A stretch of 64,000 nt of DNA from Prinia subflava (lineage: Eukaryota; Chordata; Aves; Passeriformes; Cisticolidae), in NCBI RefSeq assembly GCF_021018805.1, contig NC_086251.1, positions 39,316,767-39,380,766 on the forward strand. The letters are read 5' to 3'. Under the pieces are notes generated by a model, which worked only from the letters and a program-made list of their open reading frames with translations, was not told where the DNA came from and made no database searches. How positions within the stretch are numbered: the first letter of the stretch is position 1; every line of letters begins with the position of its first letter. The position numbers and the translations under genes are program-made. Positions 51,601-63,820 of the stretch are shown here, one piece after another.

Positions 51601-52324
51601 CCATATTTTAGCATACAAAATATTTTCAAGCCTCTTTTTTTTTGTATCTATATGTGTTATGGGATATAGATCAAGCAAAAACATTAATGCATAATACAGC
51701 TTTGGTTATTCTTACTGCATTTGCAAATAACTTTCTCAACATAGTTGCAATAAGATTATCTTGTTCTCTTTGTTCAGTTTTTTGGTCAACTTAAATGCTT
51801 AGTTGTAGCCAGAGATCAAGTATTTGAATTGCATTGTCGTGTTCACCTGACTGACTTCTAAAGCGGTTTTAATTGTTTGGAAGTTCTTTGCATTAGAATG
51901 ATACTCAGTGTAATTTAAAAAAAGGTCATTTCCTTTATTCTGCCTAATATTGAAATTACGGGGAGTTTGTTTATATTGTACATTGCACATCTGTCTTCCA
52001 ATATACAAATACTGTAACTTAACCTGTAATGTGAATTAAAATTATCATCATAAAGAAGTGTCAAAGGGTATTATTTTAGTTACTTAAAATTAGTCTTAAA
52101 TTTTTTGATTGTGTAATAGTTAGTCATTCATAAGTAAGAGATTTTTTTTTTCTTGAAGTACAGTAGATGTTAGTTTCTAAAACATCTCTGACAGAAAAGA
52201 GTAGAATTTGACATCTCTGAGCAGGAGAAAAGAGCGAGGAGGGCCGTCAGTGAGGTAGCACAGGCTCCAAGATGTAGTGTAGATCCAGCGCCTTCAAATT
52301 CTGCAGTTTTTCCTTCTGTCATGG

Positions 52325-52756
52325 TGTCATGGTTTAGGAATGGTATTTTCCAATTTAGCACTCCCACTAAACCTACATGCAGCTCCACCCCCCTCCTCCC
52401 TCCAACTGGAGCCACAAAAGGTAAAGATCACAGGTTCAGAGAAAAGCAAATTACTGGGAACAGCGATGAGATAAGAAAACGAACAGTGATGGCAAAAATA
52501 CTAGTGACAGAGGGTTTAGGAAAAGAAGCAATTCAGGAGAAAAACACCAAAGCACACTCAATAACAGACCACCCTTTCCCCCCCCAGTAATGGTCAGTAC
52601 CGGATGGCTCCCTCCAACACATTTTCTGGACCAGAAGGTATAGTCCTCCCAGAAAAGAGTCCTCATGACATGAGGTGGTAGAGTAATGTCTGTGTCCTGG
52701 CCATGTCCTCTCCTGGCTGCTACAAAAATTACCCTATCATTACTGGAACCAGGACA
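52325..52756 (-). repeat. 3' LTR of the endogenous retroviral element
   Basis: The 432-bp LTR reads on the minus strand from TGTCCTGGTTCC to CCTAAACCATGACA. It aligns block by block with the LTR at 54,028. A plus-strand frame across it (52,321-52,590) is not a gene. Confidence 0.88.
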
Positions 52757-54027
52757 TTTTCCACCTGATAAGCCAAAATATTTGCAGGCCTGTTAGTGAT
52801 GATTTCCAAAATCCCTGGGCCGTTGGAGTTTCCAATTCAAGCCCACTCAGGACTGCTGACACTCAAAAAGAACAGAGCCGTCTGAGAGACCAGGAAATGT
52901 ACCCAGCTGTCTAATTTCTTCTGTCTCCACAGCAGCTATCCAAGAGCCCAAGGATGCTCTTTTGGGCCCTTGAAATACCCTCTCCTGAGGTAATATGGAT
53001 CAGGTGGTTGTCTCTGGCCCTGCCTCTTCCTCCTATTCTGTGGGCCCCATTTCCTCTTTATTCTTCACTAAATGAACGGTTTTGGTCTGGATTTCTTCTG
53101 TATAGGGGCAACTGCTGCTGGCATGGGTTGTTCCCCTGGTTCAGCTGCAATTTGAGAGGCTGTGGTGCCTGTAGGTCTGCTTTCCTACTCCTGCCCTGGA
53201 GGGTAGGAAATTCTGTAGAATTGAGCTGTGTCCAGAACGGAGTAGCCAAGGCCCAGCACACTGCAATAAATTTCTGCTCTCTGAAGTTGCCACAGTATTT
53301 TCCTTGCAGTGCAGCATTCTGTCACTTTAAGCAAGGCCTTGTATTTGTTCAAGGGTGAACTGCCGAGCCATTGGAGCAGAGAATTTTCCCAAAAACTGGC
53401 CCATTCTCTCCCACATTCTATGCCACTCATACCCATCCACCATTAGGGCAGATCTCTGAATGACCTCCCTAGAAATCCCTGCCCTGACTCTAAAAAGGGT
53501 GTAGACTGCACAGAGGAGACATGGCAGACGTAGCAACAAGAATATGCTTGTATTAACATCCACCAGGAATTCAAAATTCTCAAAAGCTGTTTAAACAGGT
53601 CTGAAGGAGGAAACAGGAGTGAAAAGCTGGGGAAAGTCATCCCCCCTGTTCTTCCCACAGAATGGGTATAATTGTTAATGGCCTCACAGAGCTAGTGTCT
53701 GAGTAAGGATAGGAGAGAAACACTGAATACACGTCCCAAATTACCTTCATTGTCCTTGATATTATGTCATAAGCTGATATCCCACAGTACAGCAACACAG
53801 GAATCCTGATCTCTCTTCCTGCTCTGAAAAAGGCCATCATGAGGAGTATATATAGGAATGTATACATGGTTATTTATACAGACCCATTTCAATAGCCCAA
53901 GCAACATTGTGACCACTGGCTCTGGACGTAATAAACAAATGCTTAGATCAAATTTGTTTCCAACCCACTCTGTGCAAATCTATTGAGTTTCAATCCATCA
54001 TGCCTCACGTTGGGCTCCAATTACAAC
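52757..54027 (-). mobile_element. Internal region, decayed, no complete viral gene
   Basis: The 1,271 bases between the LTRs hold only overlapping short minus-strand frames, for example 53,443-53,658 (71 codons) and 53,327-53,563. They are interrupted by stops and frame changes. They may be remnants of a gag-like leader region, but no protease, reverse transcriptase, integrase or envelope motif is visible. The purine run AGGTGGAAAA just before the 3' LTR is the likely polypurine tract. Confidence 0.7.
54002..54020 (-). promoter_or_regulatory. Retroviral primer binding site, tRNA-Lys type
   Basis: Seven bases inside the 5' LTR the minus strand reads TTGGAGCCCAACGTGAGGC. This is close to the lysine-tRNA primer site of class II (betaretrovirus-like) endogenous viruses (TGGCGCCCAACGTGGGG from memory), with two differences in the core. 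It supports both the orientation and a class II affinity. Confidence 0.75.
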
Positions 54028-54457
54028 TGTCTTGGTTTAGGAATGGTATTCTCCAATTCTTCCATTAAAACCATGTGCCACTCCCTCTCTGTCCTCCAAT
54101 TTGAGGCATGAAAATCAAAGATCATGGGTTGAGATAAGATCAATTTACTGAGTACAGCAATGAGATAAGAAACTGAACAGTAACAGCAACAATACTAATG
54201 ATAGAGGGAGTAAGAAAAGAAATTATTCACAGAGAAAGCACACCCCCAGTCCCCCAAACACCCCTTTCCTGTAACAGGCAATACCAGACATCTCCCTCTG
54301 CCACATTTTCTGGCCCAGAAGGAACCCTTTCTCCCCAGAAGAGAGTTCCCCCGCCCCTGGCAATGATGTGAGTTGGTGTAGAGTAACTTCTGTGTCCTGG
54401 CCATGCGCTCTCCTGTCTATTGCAAAAATAAATCCTGTCCTGGCTGGAACCGGGACA
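54028..54457 (-). repeat. 5' LTR of the endogenous retroviral element
   Basis: The 430-bp LTR reads on the minus strand from TGTCCCGGTTCCAGCC to CCTAAACCAAGACA. It contains the same ordered blocks as its partner at 52,325. It would have driven leftward transcription. Confidence 0.88.
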
Positions 54458-56214
54458 CATAGCTTGTTCAGTGACCTCAATGCAGTTACTGCATCACTCT
54501 GTGCCTTAGCCTCAATGGCTTTGAAATGACTGTCACAGCACTTATGCATCTCCTAAAAACTGTGAGAGTTTCCATAAAAATGTACTTCCCTTATTTCAAT
54601 GGCTTATTTCAATGAATATCTGTCTTGTGTATCTCAAAGTGAGAGGAGATATCCTATCTCTGAGATAAATCCAGGACCTTTATGAGTAAGAGTTACTTAA
54701 AAGCAAGTTGATAGTCCCCATTCTTTGGAGCTGACCCATGGTGGTCTCCACGGAGCCCATGGTCATGTATTGTTGGGGCACTGAATGTATAATGCATCTA
54801 TGCAGTGATTTCCTCTTTGTTAATGTCAAGGGTTCAGCAGGTAATGCATGGTACTTTAGCTGGGCAGAGCACAGAGAAATAAAAGGAATTAGCTTTGTAT
54901 TGCAAATCTACTCTGAGCTCAGTCTTTGCTTGTTATCAGGTTCCTGTGACTGCCATTCTTCCATGCTACAGAAGTGATTTAGTGAGATCTTAGCGTCCTA
55001 CTGAATAATCTTGAAGCTTGCTTAGTTTTCTTTAAACATTAGAAAAAGTGCATCATGGAAGGACAGCCATTTGCTCTTAGTTGCAGATTACTTGATCTCA
55101 GTGTACTACACTGTACTGGAGGCGTCTAAATAATTGCTAACATAAGTAAATCTGTAGTAAGTCCAAAGACAATAAAGCTTCACTTTTTTATGTTGTTTGT
55201 TTGGATAAAGTGTGTGTTATGGACTTTGTGTTTATGTACTGGCCTTTTGTAATTGTTTTCCAGAAACAGGAATTACTTTCTTGAAAATTAGGTACAGCAC
55301 TATTTCTTGGGATTACCTCTGAAAAAATTTTGCTAGATCGTGGGAAAGATAAAACAGTGAGGAAATGAGTCAAATGTAATGAACACCTTTGACATATTTA
55401 CATGCGTAAATCATGTATATTGCATCTGTGTTAACTTAAATATGAATGAAAATGGAAAGTACAAGCATTCTGAAGATGCATAAGACCTAAACTAACTCTT
55501 CTCACTAATGCCAGACAGTAGGATCAGATTACATCCACCAGACTCATTTTCTTTCTTTGCATATTTATGCCTATAAAAGCCTTGAATTTTGGTTCCTATT
55601 AATTTTCAGGATTTATGCTTTTTAGTCATTCAGTAAAGGGTATACAACTGTTGAACAGACTGAGTGTTTTACAGTCATTCTGTTTGGTAGAAGTTCCAGT
55701 AGTTAAATAGCTGAGTGAATGAATGTTTGTCTTTTGACAAAATGGTTGACTCATCATTTTCAGCTCAAAAAAGAATATTCGGCCATAGTACTAATTCATT
55801 TGCATAGCTTGAAAAGTTAGTGGCCATCAGGCAAAGTTTTTAGTCTTACTATCATAGGAAAAAGATTAGATAATTTGAAAGCCAATAATAAAGAATAGCA
55901 GTTAGTCAAGTGAAAATAAAGGTGAGATTCTAAAGTAATGCTTTTACATACATAGTTACTGCAGCAAGTGTTGTAGATGTGTGATTTGTAGTGGGGCAAG
56001 ATCAAGTTTTTTAAACCATAGGGAGTGTGTCCTATTATTCCAGCAGAAACAGGTTCATTTTGTATGGGGCCAGGGTGGCTCTTTGCATAGATGGTTTTGT
56101 TGGATAGTGAATATTCCCTCTTGTTTGAAATTCAAAATGTTTGACAATATACAAAAAAAAACCAAAAACCCTCAGACACTGAAGTTGTGGTTTTGTTTAG
56201 ACTGAGAAGAATAA
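54458..56214. other. Intron-like stretch, nothing recognised
   Basis: AT-rich sequence with short chance frames on both strands. I see no repeat, exon or RNA gene that can be supported. Confidence 0.5.
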
Positions 56215-56475
56215 ATACATGATTGCAGCCCAGACACCAACAGCATCCTGAGCTGCATCAAAGAAGTCTGCCCAACAAGTTGAGGAAAATTATTCCACCT
56301 TTCCACTCTGCCCCTGTGAGACCCCATGTGAAGTACTGCATCCAATCTGATAGCACCAGCACAAAAGAAGTGTGGGCCTGTTGCAGCAAATCCAAACCAG
56401 GCCAGGAAGATGATCAGAAGTCTGGAGAACAACTCCTGTGAGAACAGACAGGCTGACAGAGCTGGTGTTTTTCAG
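56215..56475 (+). mobile_element. CR1 LINE fragment (ORF2 3' part)
   Basis: About 260 bp match the CR1 segment near the end of ORF2 in plus orientation: CACCAACAGCATCCTGAGCTGC, TGCCCCTGTGAGACCCCATG, GAAGTACTGCATCCAATC and a GTTGCAGCAAATCCAAACCAG-like block. It is interrupted by stops and indels. Overlapping plus and minus frames here are not genes. Confidence 0.8.
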
Positions 56476-57050
56476 CCTTGTTCTATTCAACATTTTTTCA
56501 AATGTTTTTAATCTGACAGTGTCACAGTGTTACAGCTACTGAATTTGCAGTCATCTTTGCTCCTGCTGACAGGGTGTATATGGCTCATTCTCCTCCTTTC
56601 TGCTTTTGCTTTTCCTGTTATGCCTCTTATTGCCATCCCTCTAGGGGTTCATTCCCTCGTGCAGTCTGTTGCAGACAGATGAAAACATACTATGTCTGTG
56701 CCACAGACCAGCTTAAAACAAATACTAGTAAGTTATAGGTAGCAAGCTGTAAGTACTATTACACTTGAAGCTGATTTGGTGCACCTGGGGCTTCTAGTGT
56801 CTCCATACTTACCTGCAACCGGATCAGTAGCCAGTCGTGTATTTTGAGGTGCTGTGTGCATGTTCCACTGGGTTTAATATTCTGTGGAGATTCCCTGCAA
56901 ACCTCTGAGGTGATCAGTGCATTTTAGTAGGGTGCTGAAAGACTGCAGACAGGGGGAAGGGGGTGTCCACCCAGCTTCTGCCAGATGACAGACTGCTGAA
57001 TATGCTGAGTGGTATAACAAGGGAAGCCGTTGCCTCTTTAGTCTTCCAGT

Positions 57051-57542
57051 TTGATCTGCACCTTCTGTGCATTTATCACTGTTGGTGTGAGATTCTCTAA
57101 TGCTGTGCTTTCCCTGATCTCAGTACTTATCCCCCACTTCTCAGGAGAAGCTATGAGGAATAGTGGGTGCCTGCACAGTATGATGCATTTAATGTTTTTA
57201 CTTGACTTTTTAACCACTCTCCACTTAACAACATTGAATTCTGTTCTGCCTTTCCTGTTTCAAGCCATGACAGCATTATCTTGCCCTTACGTCACTCTCA
57301 ATAAATTCCCAGATTTAATTCTAGTGTCTTTATATTCCTTCTTCTTAACATTTGCTTTTCTTTCCCGCAATGTGAACAAGCTATTCATTCAAGATAAATA
57401 CATACAGAAGATCAGCTGTTCAGCTTCTCCCTATAGTGAAATATTAATCTGGGCTACTGAACTTACATTATTTTATATGGACAAAATGTTGTTTAGTATA
57501 CTCAGGAACCAGAATCAGTTCCACGGTGGTGGTACCATTTAA
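57051..57542 (+). other. Unexplained long open frame in intron-like DNA
   Basis: A plus-strand frame stays open for 163 codons (first ATG near 57,153, about 129 codons). It encodes a hydrophobic, Leu/Phe/Ser-rich product with possible membrane-spanning stretches such as LMFLLDFLTTLHLTTL. No start context, splice sites or family support it. It is unusually long for AT-rich DNA but could be chance. Confidence 0.2.
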
Positions 57543-58539
57543 TGAAATCTACATAATTTTTTTCCAAAGCTTGCAAGGCTGTTTTCCCCTTTCTCTGATG
57601 TTCCCTGTGCAGCCTGATTATTGCAAATGCTACTTACTCCCCAGTGTGTGTCTGCAGCATTGGTAATTAGTGCACAATACGATTTGCAGGAGGCATGAGG
57701 AAAAGCACTGAAGTGCATTGATTAAAATTGCCACTTAATTTAGCAACAAGACAAGCTACCATGTACCAAAGCCTAAATTATCTGAAGTGGGGGTCATGGG
57801 CTAGATGAAGAATAAAGTGGTTTTAAAAATAAAATGAATCTTATGTCCATTGATCTGACTGTGTTCAAAATGTCTTCCCCAAAGCATTCTACTGACAAAT
57901 TTTGCATGTTGATAAAAAGAAACCATTACAGCTTTAGTAAATGCGTAAAAACCTCTCACCTTAATGCCGTTGGACAGAGTGCTTTCAACTTTGAGTGGAA
58001 GAGACTGCCATCATCTTCTCTCTTACAAAGCCAGTGGAAGAAGAACGCCTCTGTGTTTTACCTAATATTTCCAAGGCCACTTACAGCCTTCCTGTGACGC
58101 TACTTAGGCTTACCCATGTGCTTGAAGGAATTGAATCTGGACGAAAAGGTGTCCTGCAAATGTATGTTATCTAAAGAAGCAGCATTAGCATTAATAAATG
58201 CCAACACAGTTCTAGTACTATTCTAAATTCTCTTTTTTCTTTAGCTGCAGTAATTTACAAATAAAAACACATGTACATATAAAAAATTTACAGATAAAAA
58301 CATGTATCTTGACATGGCCCAAGGACTTAGCAGAAGTACGACTGCTAATGCAGATATTTACCTCATCATGCAGTCATGTTCACTTCTGGTTTTAAAAATA
58401 AAAATCTGCCTGCTGAACTGACCTGTCATGTGGACACCTTTGCTTCTTGTGGACAGCTCATATTCAGAATGTTGTAGAAAGCCTTCTGATGCTCTTACTC
58501 TGACCCTCTTACTCCCTGCTGCTCTTCCATGTAGGCATC

Positions 58540-58920
58540 AGTGATACTGTTGGGGTGACATGGGAAGTATTGCATGTGACTGTATGGCTCTGGGCATGAT
58601 GATCAAGGGTATGGGAATCCAGGTGGTGTTTGCCTTGATCCTTCTCCTAAGAAGGAGGGGCATGGAGGAGGTTTGAGTGAAGTAGATGAGGCCTTCTTCA
58701 GAGAATTGGGTGAACTCTCATGTTCAAAGGTCCAGGTTCTCATGGGGTACTTCAGTGATGTTAATGACCTGCTGGAAGGACAACAGTAGGGCTCAGGTGA
58801 TCTGGAAGTTGCTGGTCACAATTTCCTGATACAAATTATTGAGGTGACAGCCAGATGATCTCCAGTGGTCGCTGCCAACTTCAGTGACTCTTCTGTGGTA
58901 TCTAAATCCTGGAATGAAAG
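58540..58920 (+). mobile_element. Probable CR1 LINE fragments
   Basis: The right end matches a CR1 3' UTR segment (CCAGATGATCTCCAGTGGTC then GCTGCCAACTTCAGTGACTC). The left part resembles an internal CR1 region (CCAGGTGGTGTTTGCCTTGATCC). The two parts are probably remnants of one deleted plus-strand copy. A 122-codon minus frame at 58,816-59,184 overlaps it and is not taken as a gene. Confidence 0.6.
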
Positions 58921-61194
58921 GAGCAAATTAACAAAACAGGAACTGTCAGAAGAAGAAAAACTTGCTCTTATGCTAAGGGAATAGAAGCAGCCTAAAACAT
59001 CATCTAAACTTTTTAGCTCTCTGGAGTGAAATTTTTCTTCTCCAGCTTTCATGGGGCCAAAGTAGACTACTACAGTGCTAAACAAGGAACAAAAGTTTTT
59101 GGCAATACCATCACCAGTTATTTCAACAGATATACACTGTGCTTGAATTCTTCCACAGACTGCGACACTCTTCACTTGAGGCACTTCACATATATATAGC
59201 TTACAGAATAAGTGGGTGCCCTAGAGAGGAGGAGAAGTTTTTATGGCAAGTGAAGCATTGGACTCCCCTGCAGCATGTGGCAGCATAATTCGCAACTGCA
59301 TTTATACAGACACTGCATCTGATACAGGAAAAGTGAACAGGATATTTTGTAGGAAGTTCTTTGTAATAATAATCAAATGGAAAACACAACTCCCTATAAA
59401 ATGCTTTGCAAGTATGGAAATTCAGACTAGGTTAGTTTTCAGATAGTACTTACTGGAAAGGATACAATATTTTGCCCTTATGTGTTGTCACTCCCAAATT
59501 GAGTCAGGTTCTTGGAGTGTATTAGGTGATTTTTTTAACATATGTTTCTTTAGAGATCCTTGCTCCTTACTGTAAGGAGGAGTAAGAGATCAAATCTAGT
59601 TTTCAGGTGTAGCAGCACTTCAGAGGAAATCTGCTCAAAAACCTGCCGGATTTCAAGCTGATGGAAACAGAAGAATCCAGGTGGCTGTGGCCTTGTGTTC
59701 AATTTCTGCACTAGCTGTGAAATTATATGAGGAACATATTTTAATCACAGTACTGAAAGTAGTATTGTATTACTGAAAAATATTTTATGGTAATGGTCGA
59801 CACATGCTGAGAAAGAAAGATTCTGATACTCTGTTGATTGTTGCTTTTCTAGGATAAAGATCAGTGGTTACAGTTTACAGAAATGGTTAGATTCAAATAA
59901 GTTTGTGCTGAAGTGGATGTGGAGAATATAGATGAGCAGTGGATCCCAAAACTTTTCCTGGAGGTGGTAACACATAGGTTTATGCTGGAAGTTGTTAAAA
60001 TTACTCCAGCCAATTCCCAAGTGATCTCTTGGGGCCCTTGGGCCATTCCCTGTGTCATTGTCTGTGTCTTTCCTTGTTTAAGGAAAGAAGAATCTATTGC
60101 AACACACTTTACAGACAGTTTTCATTATTTCTTTCTTGGAAACAGTGCTTGTAACTGTTTTTATCTGCAGGATGGCACCTTGATACTGATTGATTTGTAT
60201 TTTTGGTCTATTTCTGCTTGATTTCAATTGTATAGACAGTTTCTTATTATTTTTGAGGAGGATGTTATAAGATGAATCAAATAATATATGCCCTATATTT
60301 TATCCAAAACGTTTGGAAACACTAACTTTATTAAATAAGCAAAAGCTCCAGTGTTTGTTCTCTACTAATCTAAATGAAAGAATGAAAAATATAAGCACCT
60401 TTTTCCATTTCCAATGGTTTTAGGCTGCTTCCTTCTCATTTTTAATATAATTCGATAATTAAAACATACTTGTTCTTACTTTATGAAAGAGCATTCGTGG
60501 TATGTGGATCTGTTCTTTCATTTAAATGCCTTGATATCAGAAATATGTCCTAAAAATATCTAGTAGCCAAGCTTAAGAGAGCTATCACACTCAACATATT
60601 AATCAGATAATTTTTCCCTTTGGCACAATTTCTGCTTTGCATTCTTCAAGTTCTTTAGTTGCATGAGCCTGTACCTCACACTCTCCAGGAACGAATAATG
60701 GTGCTTTAAATTTGCTGTTGCTAATTACAGCTTGATGATACTCCTTTTGTAGCCAAAATGGATTTGAAAGAAACCTCACTGTAAGAGTCTAGTTATAACC
60801 TAAAGTTTTCCCTCTCTATAGCAGAAATTCATCATATCTCACTATAGTAGAGCTGAGTTTTGTAAGAGATAGGTAAATAATTTTCTACAGTCAGCATTCT
60901 TTTAAGAAGTCATTTAAGGGAGAGGAGGGATTAGGAAATGGTGATGAGTTTTTCATGTTTCCAGGAGAAAAATCCAGTAAATGGATTGTTATTCCTACAA
61001 CCATCCATGCTGTAGGTAACACAGGTCTCATTCCTTAGTGAAGGGATGAAGAAGTTGTGAATCTGAAACTAAATTACTTGTTTCTTTCTACAACAGTATT
61101 ATATTCTTCTAATAAGCCATTTTCAAATGAAAAATCTCAAGTTTGTGCTTCATTCTCCAAATGAAAAAATGTGTTTTCTTCTCTTCTCTCTTAG

Positions 61195-61381
61195 AAACAC
61201 ACATATTGGATCAGAAAAAAGAAGACTTTTGTGCTGAACTTCAGTTTTATAAGAATTCTCAAAAACCCACAGAATTTTTTATCCAGGCAGAAACTGACGC
61301 ACCGAAACTTTCAAATTTGCGAGTAACCAGTCAAAGAGGAGGAGTCCTAACTGACTGTAATTATGGTTCTGAGGAATTAAG
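61195..61381 (+). CDS. Coding exon of an unidentified rightward gene
   Basis: The acceptor is strong (TTTTCTTCTCTTCTCTCTTAG). The exon is 187 nt and ends at TTAAG|GTAAAC. It opens with two bases that complete a Glu codon with the leftover G of the 44,583 exon, reads 61 codons, and leaves two bases (AG). The peptide is hydrophilic, starting THILDQKKEDFCAELQFYK and including KPTEFFIQAETDAPKLSNLR and a basic RVTSQRGG segment. It has no membrane segment or known motif. The leftover AG joins the A that opens the exon at 63,821 to give Arg, again in frame. This is the best-supported coding exon in the window. Product unknown. Confidence 0.6.
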
Positions 61382-62737
61382 GTAAACCCAACAAATACCA
61401 CTCTATGTAGTCTTTCTAGATTCAAATTAGTGACAATATACACATGGATTTTTGAGTAAATGTAGGGAAATTTGCTTCCCACATGAGAATCAGTAAGTCA
61501 GCTTTTTACTTAGACTCACCATATCTGCCCTTCTTTCCTTGTGGAATGTAACATTTCACCTCTATTTGCTAGCACTCATAGAAAATACAATCATTGCAGT
61601 GGTTTATATCACACATTGTGGGTATTTCAATGATTGCGATCTCTACAGAGCATTTTGAAAATGTACGCTGAACAGAATTAAAACAGATATTGGAAATCTA
61701 GTGGTGTCTATGGCTTTACACAACAAGCACCTGAAATGTGATGAGTGAGTAGGAAGCAGGAATAAAGCAGGATGAAGTCCACGTGAAGCTGGAAGAGTGA
61801 AGATGAGGAGCTGTAATACCTTGTAGAAGTCTGTGACAGGAATCTGAAGATGGGCTAACATGGTTCAAAAGTTTAATACAGACTCTGAAGATTTTATCAT
61901 GTTATTAATTTTGGTCATTTCTTGTCACTAGTGTTTTTACTGTGCAGTGGCCCTCTATAGCAGTCATGAGAAATATATACTTATTCTATATGTGACACAA
62001 TACAAAGGTATAATTTGCTGGCTAGTTATACCTTTTACTAGCCAACTGGTTGAGGAACGTGCTACCAGTTTTGAGGGACTTAGGCAGTCTGAAGACCAAT
62101 TTTTTACTGAGAGTGTGAGAGTTGTTTTGAAAATGGGATCACGGCTGCAAAGCCCTATTATATACTTTTGAAAAATACACTAATTCCTCACCTGTCTAGC
62201 AGATTCTATATGCAGTTATGTTATCATCATTATGACCTAACAGTGACTTTCTGGGCCAAACACAATCCTTAACACTTTTTCATTTTCCTTTTTGCCTTTT
62301 TGCATTAGCCACTGAGATTTGCTGGAAAGGCAATGTACCCTGCACTAAATGTTAAGCATAATCCAGAGTGCTTAGGTACAGCCCAGCACAGAGTCAGCCA
62401 AAAATTTTTCATTTTAGCTTTCACCAGTGCCAGTCCCAGTGACAATCAGGTTTCTCTTGAATACTGAGATTAATCTCCCACCGCAGTCAGCATGTTGAAC
62501 CATCTCAGCTCCAAGTATGGTACATGTAGGATCCTAAAGCTGTATGCCAAAACCTGTCTTTGCACAAAAATATTGTAATTAGAATATATGTTAAAATTTC
62601 TTGATATAGCAAAACCCAGGAAATGTTGAATCAGTGTTGATTTGTGTTTTGAATGGTGATCTTGGCATGCTGTCAATGTGATTTATCATTATTAGTTTTA
62701 AGGAGGAAGGAAGAAAACTCTTGAGGGGTTAAAAGAT

Positions 62738-62960
62738 GGTCATAGAATTATAGAGTGGTTTGGGTTGGGAGGGATCTTAAACATCATCTAGCTCCAACCC
62801 CTCTCTCCCATGATCAGGGACACTTTTCACTAGATCAGACCCATCCAACATTTCCAGGAATGGAGCATCCACAACTCTTGACTTATTCCAGTGTCTGACT
62901 ACCATCTGACTGAAAAATTTCTTCCTAATATCTAATATAAACTTGCCCTCTTTCAGTTTA
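62738..62960 (-). mobile_element. CR1 LINE 3'-end fragment, minus strand
   Basis: The block begins with TCATAGAATTATAGAGTGG and GTTTGGGTTGGGAGGGATC, followed by AACATCATCTAGCTCCAACC. This is the classic reverse complement of the CR1 3' end. It continues with the CATCTGACTGAAAAATTTCTTC block and then stops. It is antisense to the predicted host gene. Confidence 0.93.
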
Positions 62961-63820
62961 AGATGAGGATGAGTTATATTCGAACTTGTTCATGGAAGCA
63001 TCTCTTGAACATGGAAAATGCACAAGAAAAACTTGAGTTTTGTCATATCTGGGCAAGAGTATCTGGATGCACTTGTAGCCCGAAACAGTACTAAATGAAA
63101 TGTGCACAGCAAAGGTTAAATAGAATTTGAAGGATCTTGGAAGGGAAGATATGCAGCTTAAGCCCCTCTTTCACCCATATGTAGTGTAATACACTTAGTA
63201 GTACTTTCTTGATTTTAGTCTCCATGCTGTGTATTTTTAATGGGCTTTAGGTTACACAGTTTGCCTGTAGAATACAGATCTTAACTTCCTTCTTAAAGAA
63301 CCATAGAGAAAATAAATCCAGTGGAAGCAGGTGAAAAAAGTGTGGCTGAATACAGACAACTGTCTGCCTAAGAGAATGACTCTTTGGAGCAATAGATAGC
63401 TTTATTTCTCTTTCTAGGATGTGAATCACACATAAAGTAATGTCTGCAGTGGAAACAGGAGTTCAGCAAGTATAGCTTTTCTGTGGCTACTTCTTACCAG
63501 TTATTTGCTATGAAGTGTATAACCAGAAAATGCTTAAGTAAAGCAAATGTTAAAAATATTTGCTAGTTCCCCTTCTAATCCATTCATTTACTGATTTTGC
63601 TCCTATGTTACAAGTGAGATCTGAGTGATCTGTGAGTATCAATGGACACCCAAGAAGCTTTATGAAAGTCCTACTTTGAGACGGAGTTTTCCTGGCCATT
63701 GAATCTTGCCTTATTTTAAATTGTCTAGGGCTAATAAGTTATTTTAAAACTTCAAGTGGCATGCAGTAAGGAATTCCTGTTGTCAATTATAATATTTAGA
63801 ATCATACCATCATTTTACAG

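Larger units (their letters stand above)
37771..52324. other. 14.5-kb stretch without recognisable transposons
   Basis: Apart from the exon at 44,583 and short simple repeats, no CR1 or LTR fragment is recognisable in this span, unlike its flanks. It is AT-rich. A block around 42,770-42,990 has many homeodomain-like TAAT cores and looks like a conserved non-coding element (inference). The plus frame at 39,536-39,751 (71 codons) and the minus frame at 48,687-49,097 lack supporting splice sites. Confidence 0.5.
52325..54457 (-). mobile_element. Short endogenous retroviral element, LTR-internal-LTR
   Basis: Two related LTRs of about 430 bp in the same orientation bracket 1.27 kb of internal sequence. 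On the minus strand each LTR starts TGTCC and ends ACA. A tRNA-Lys-type primer binding site follows the 5' LTR, and a short purine tract precedes the 3' LTR. The internal region is far too short for gag-pol-env, so this is a deleted or non-autonomous copy. The LTRs differ by many substitutions and small indels, so the insertion is old. CATGG on the left and CATAG on the right are possible remnants of the target duplication. It lies antisense within the predicted host intron. Confidence 0.88.

Noticed and set aside
58816..59184. 122-codon minus-strand frame
   Set aside because: Its end overlaps a CR1 remnant and there are no splice or start signals.
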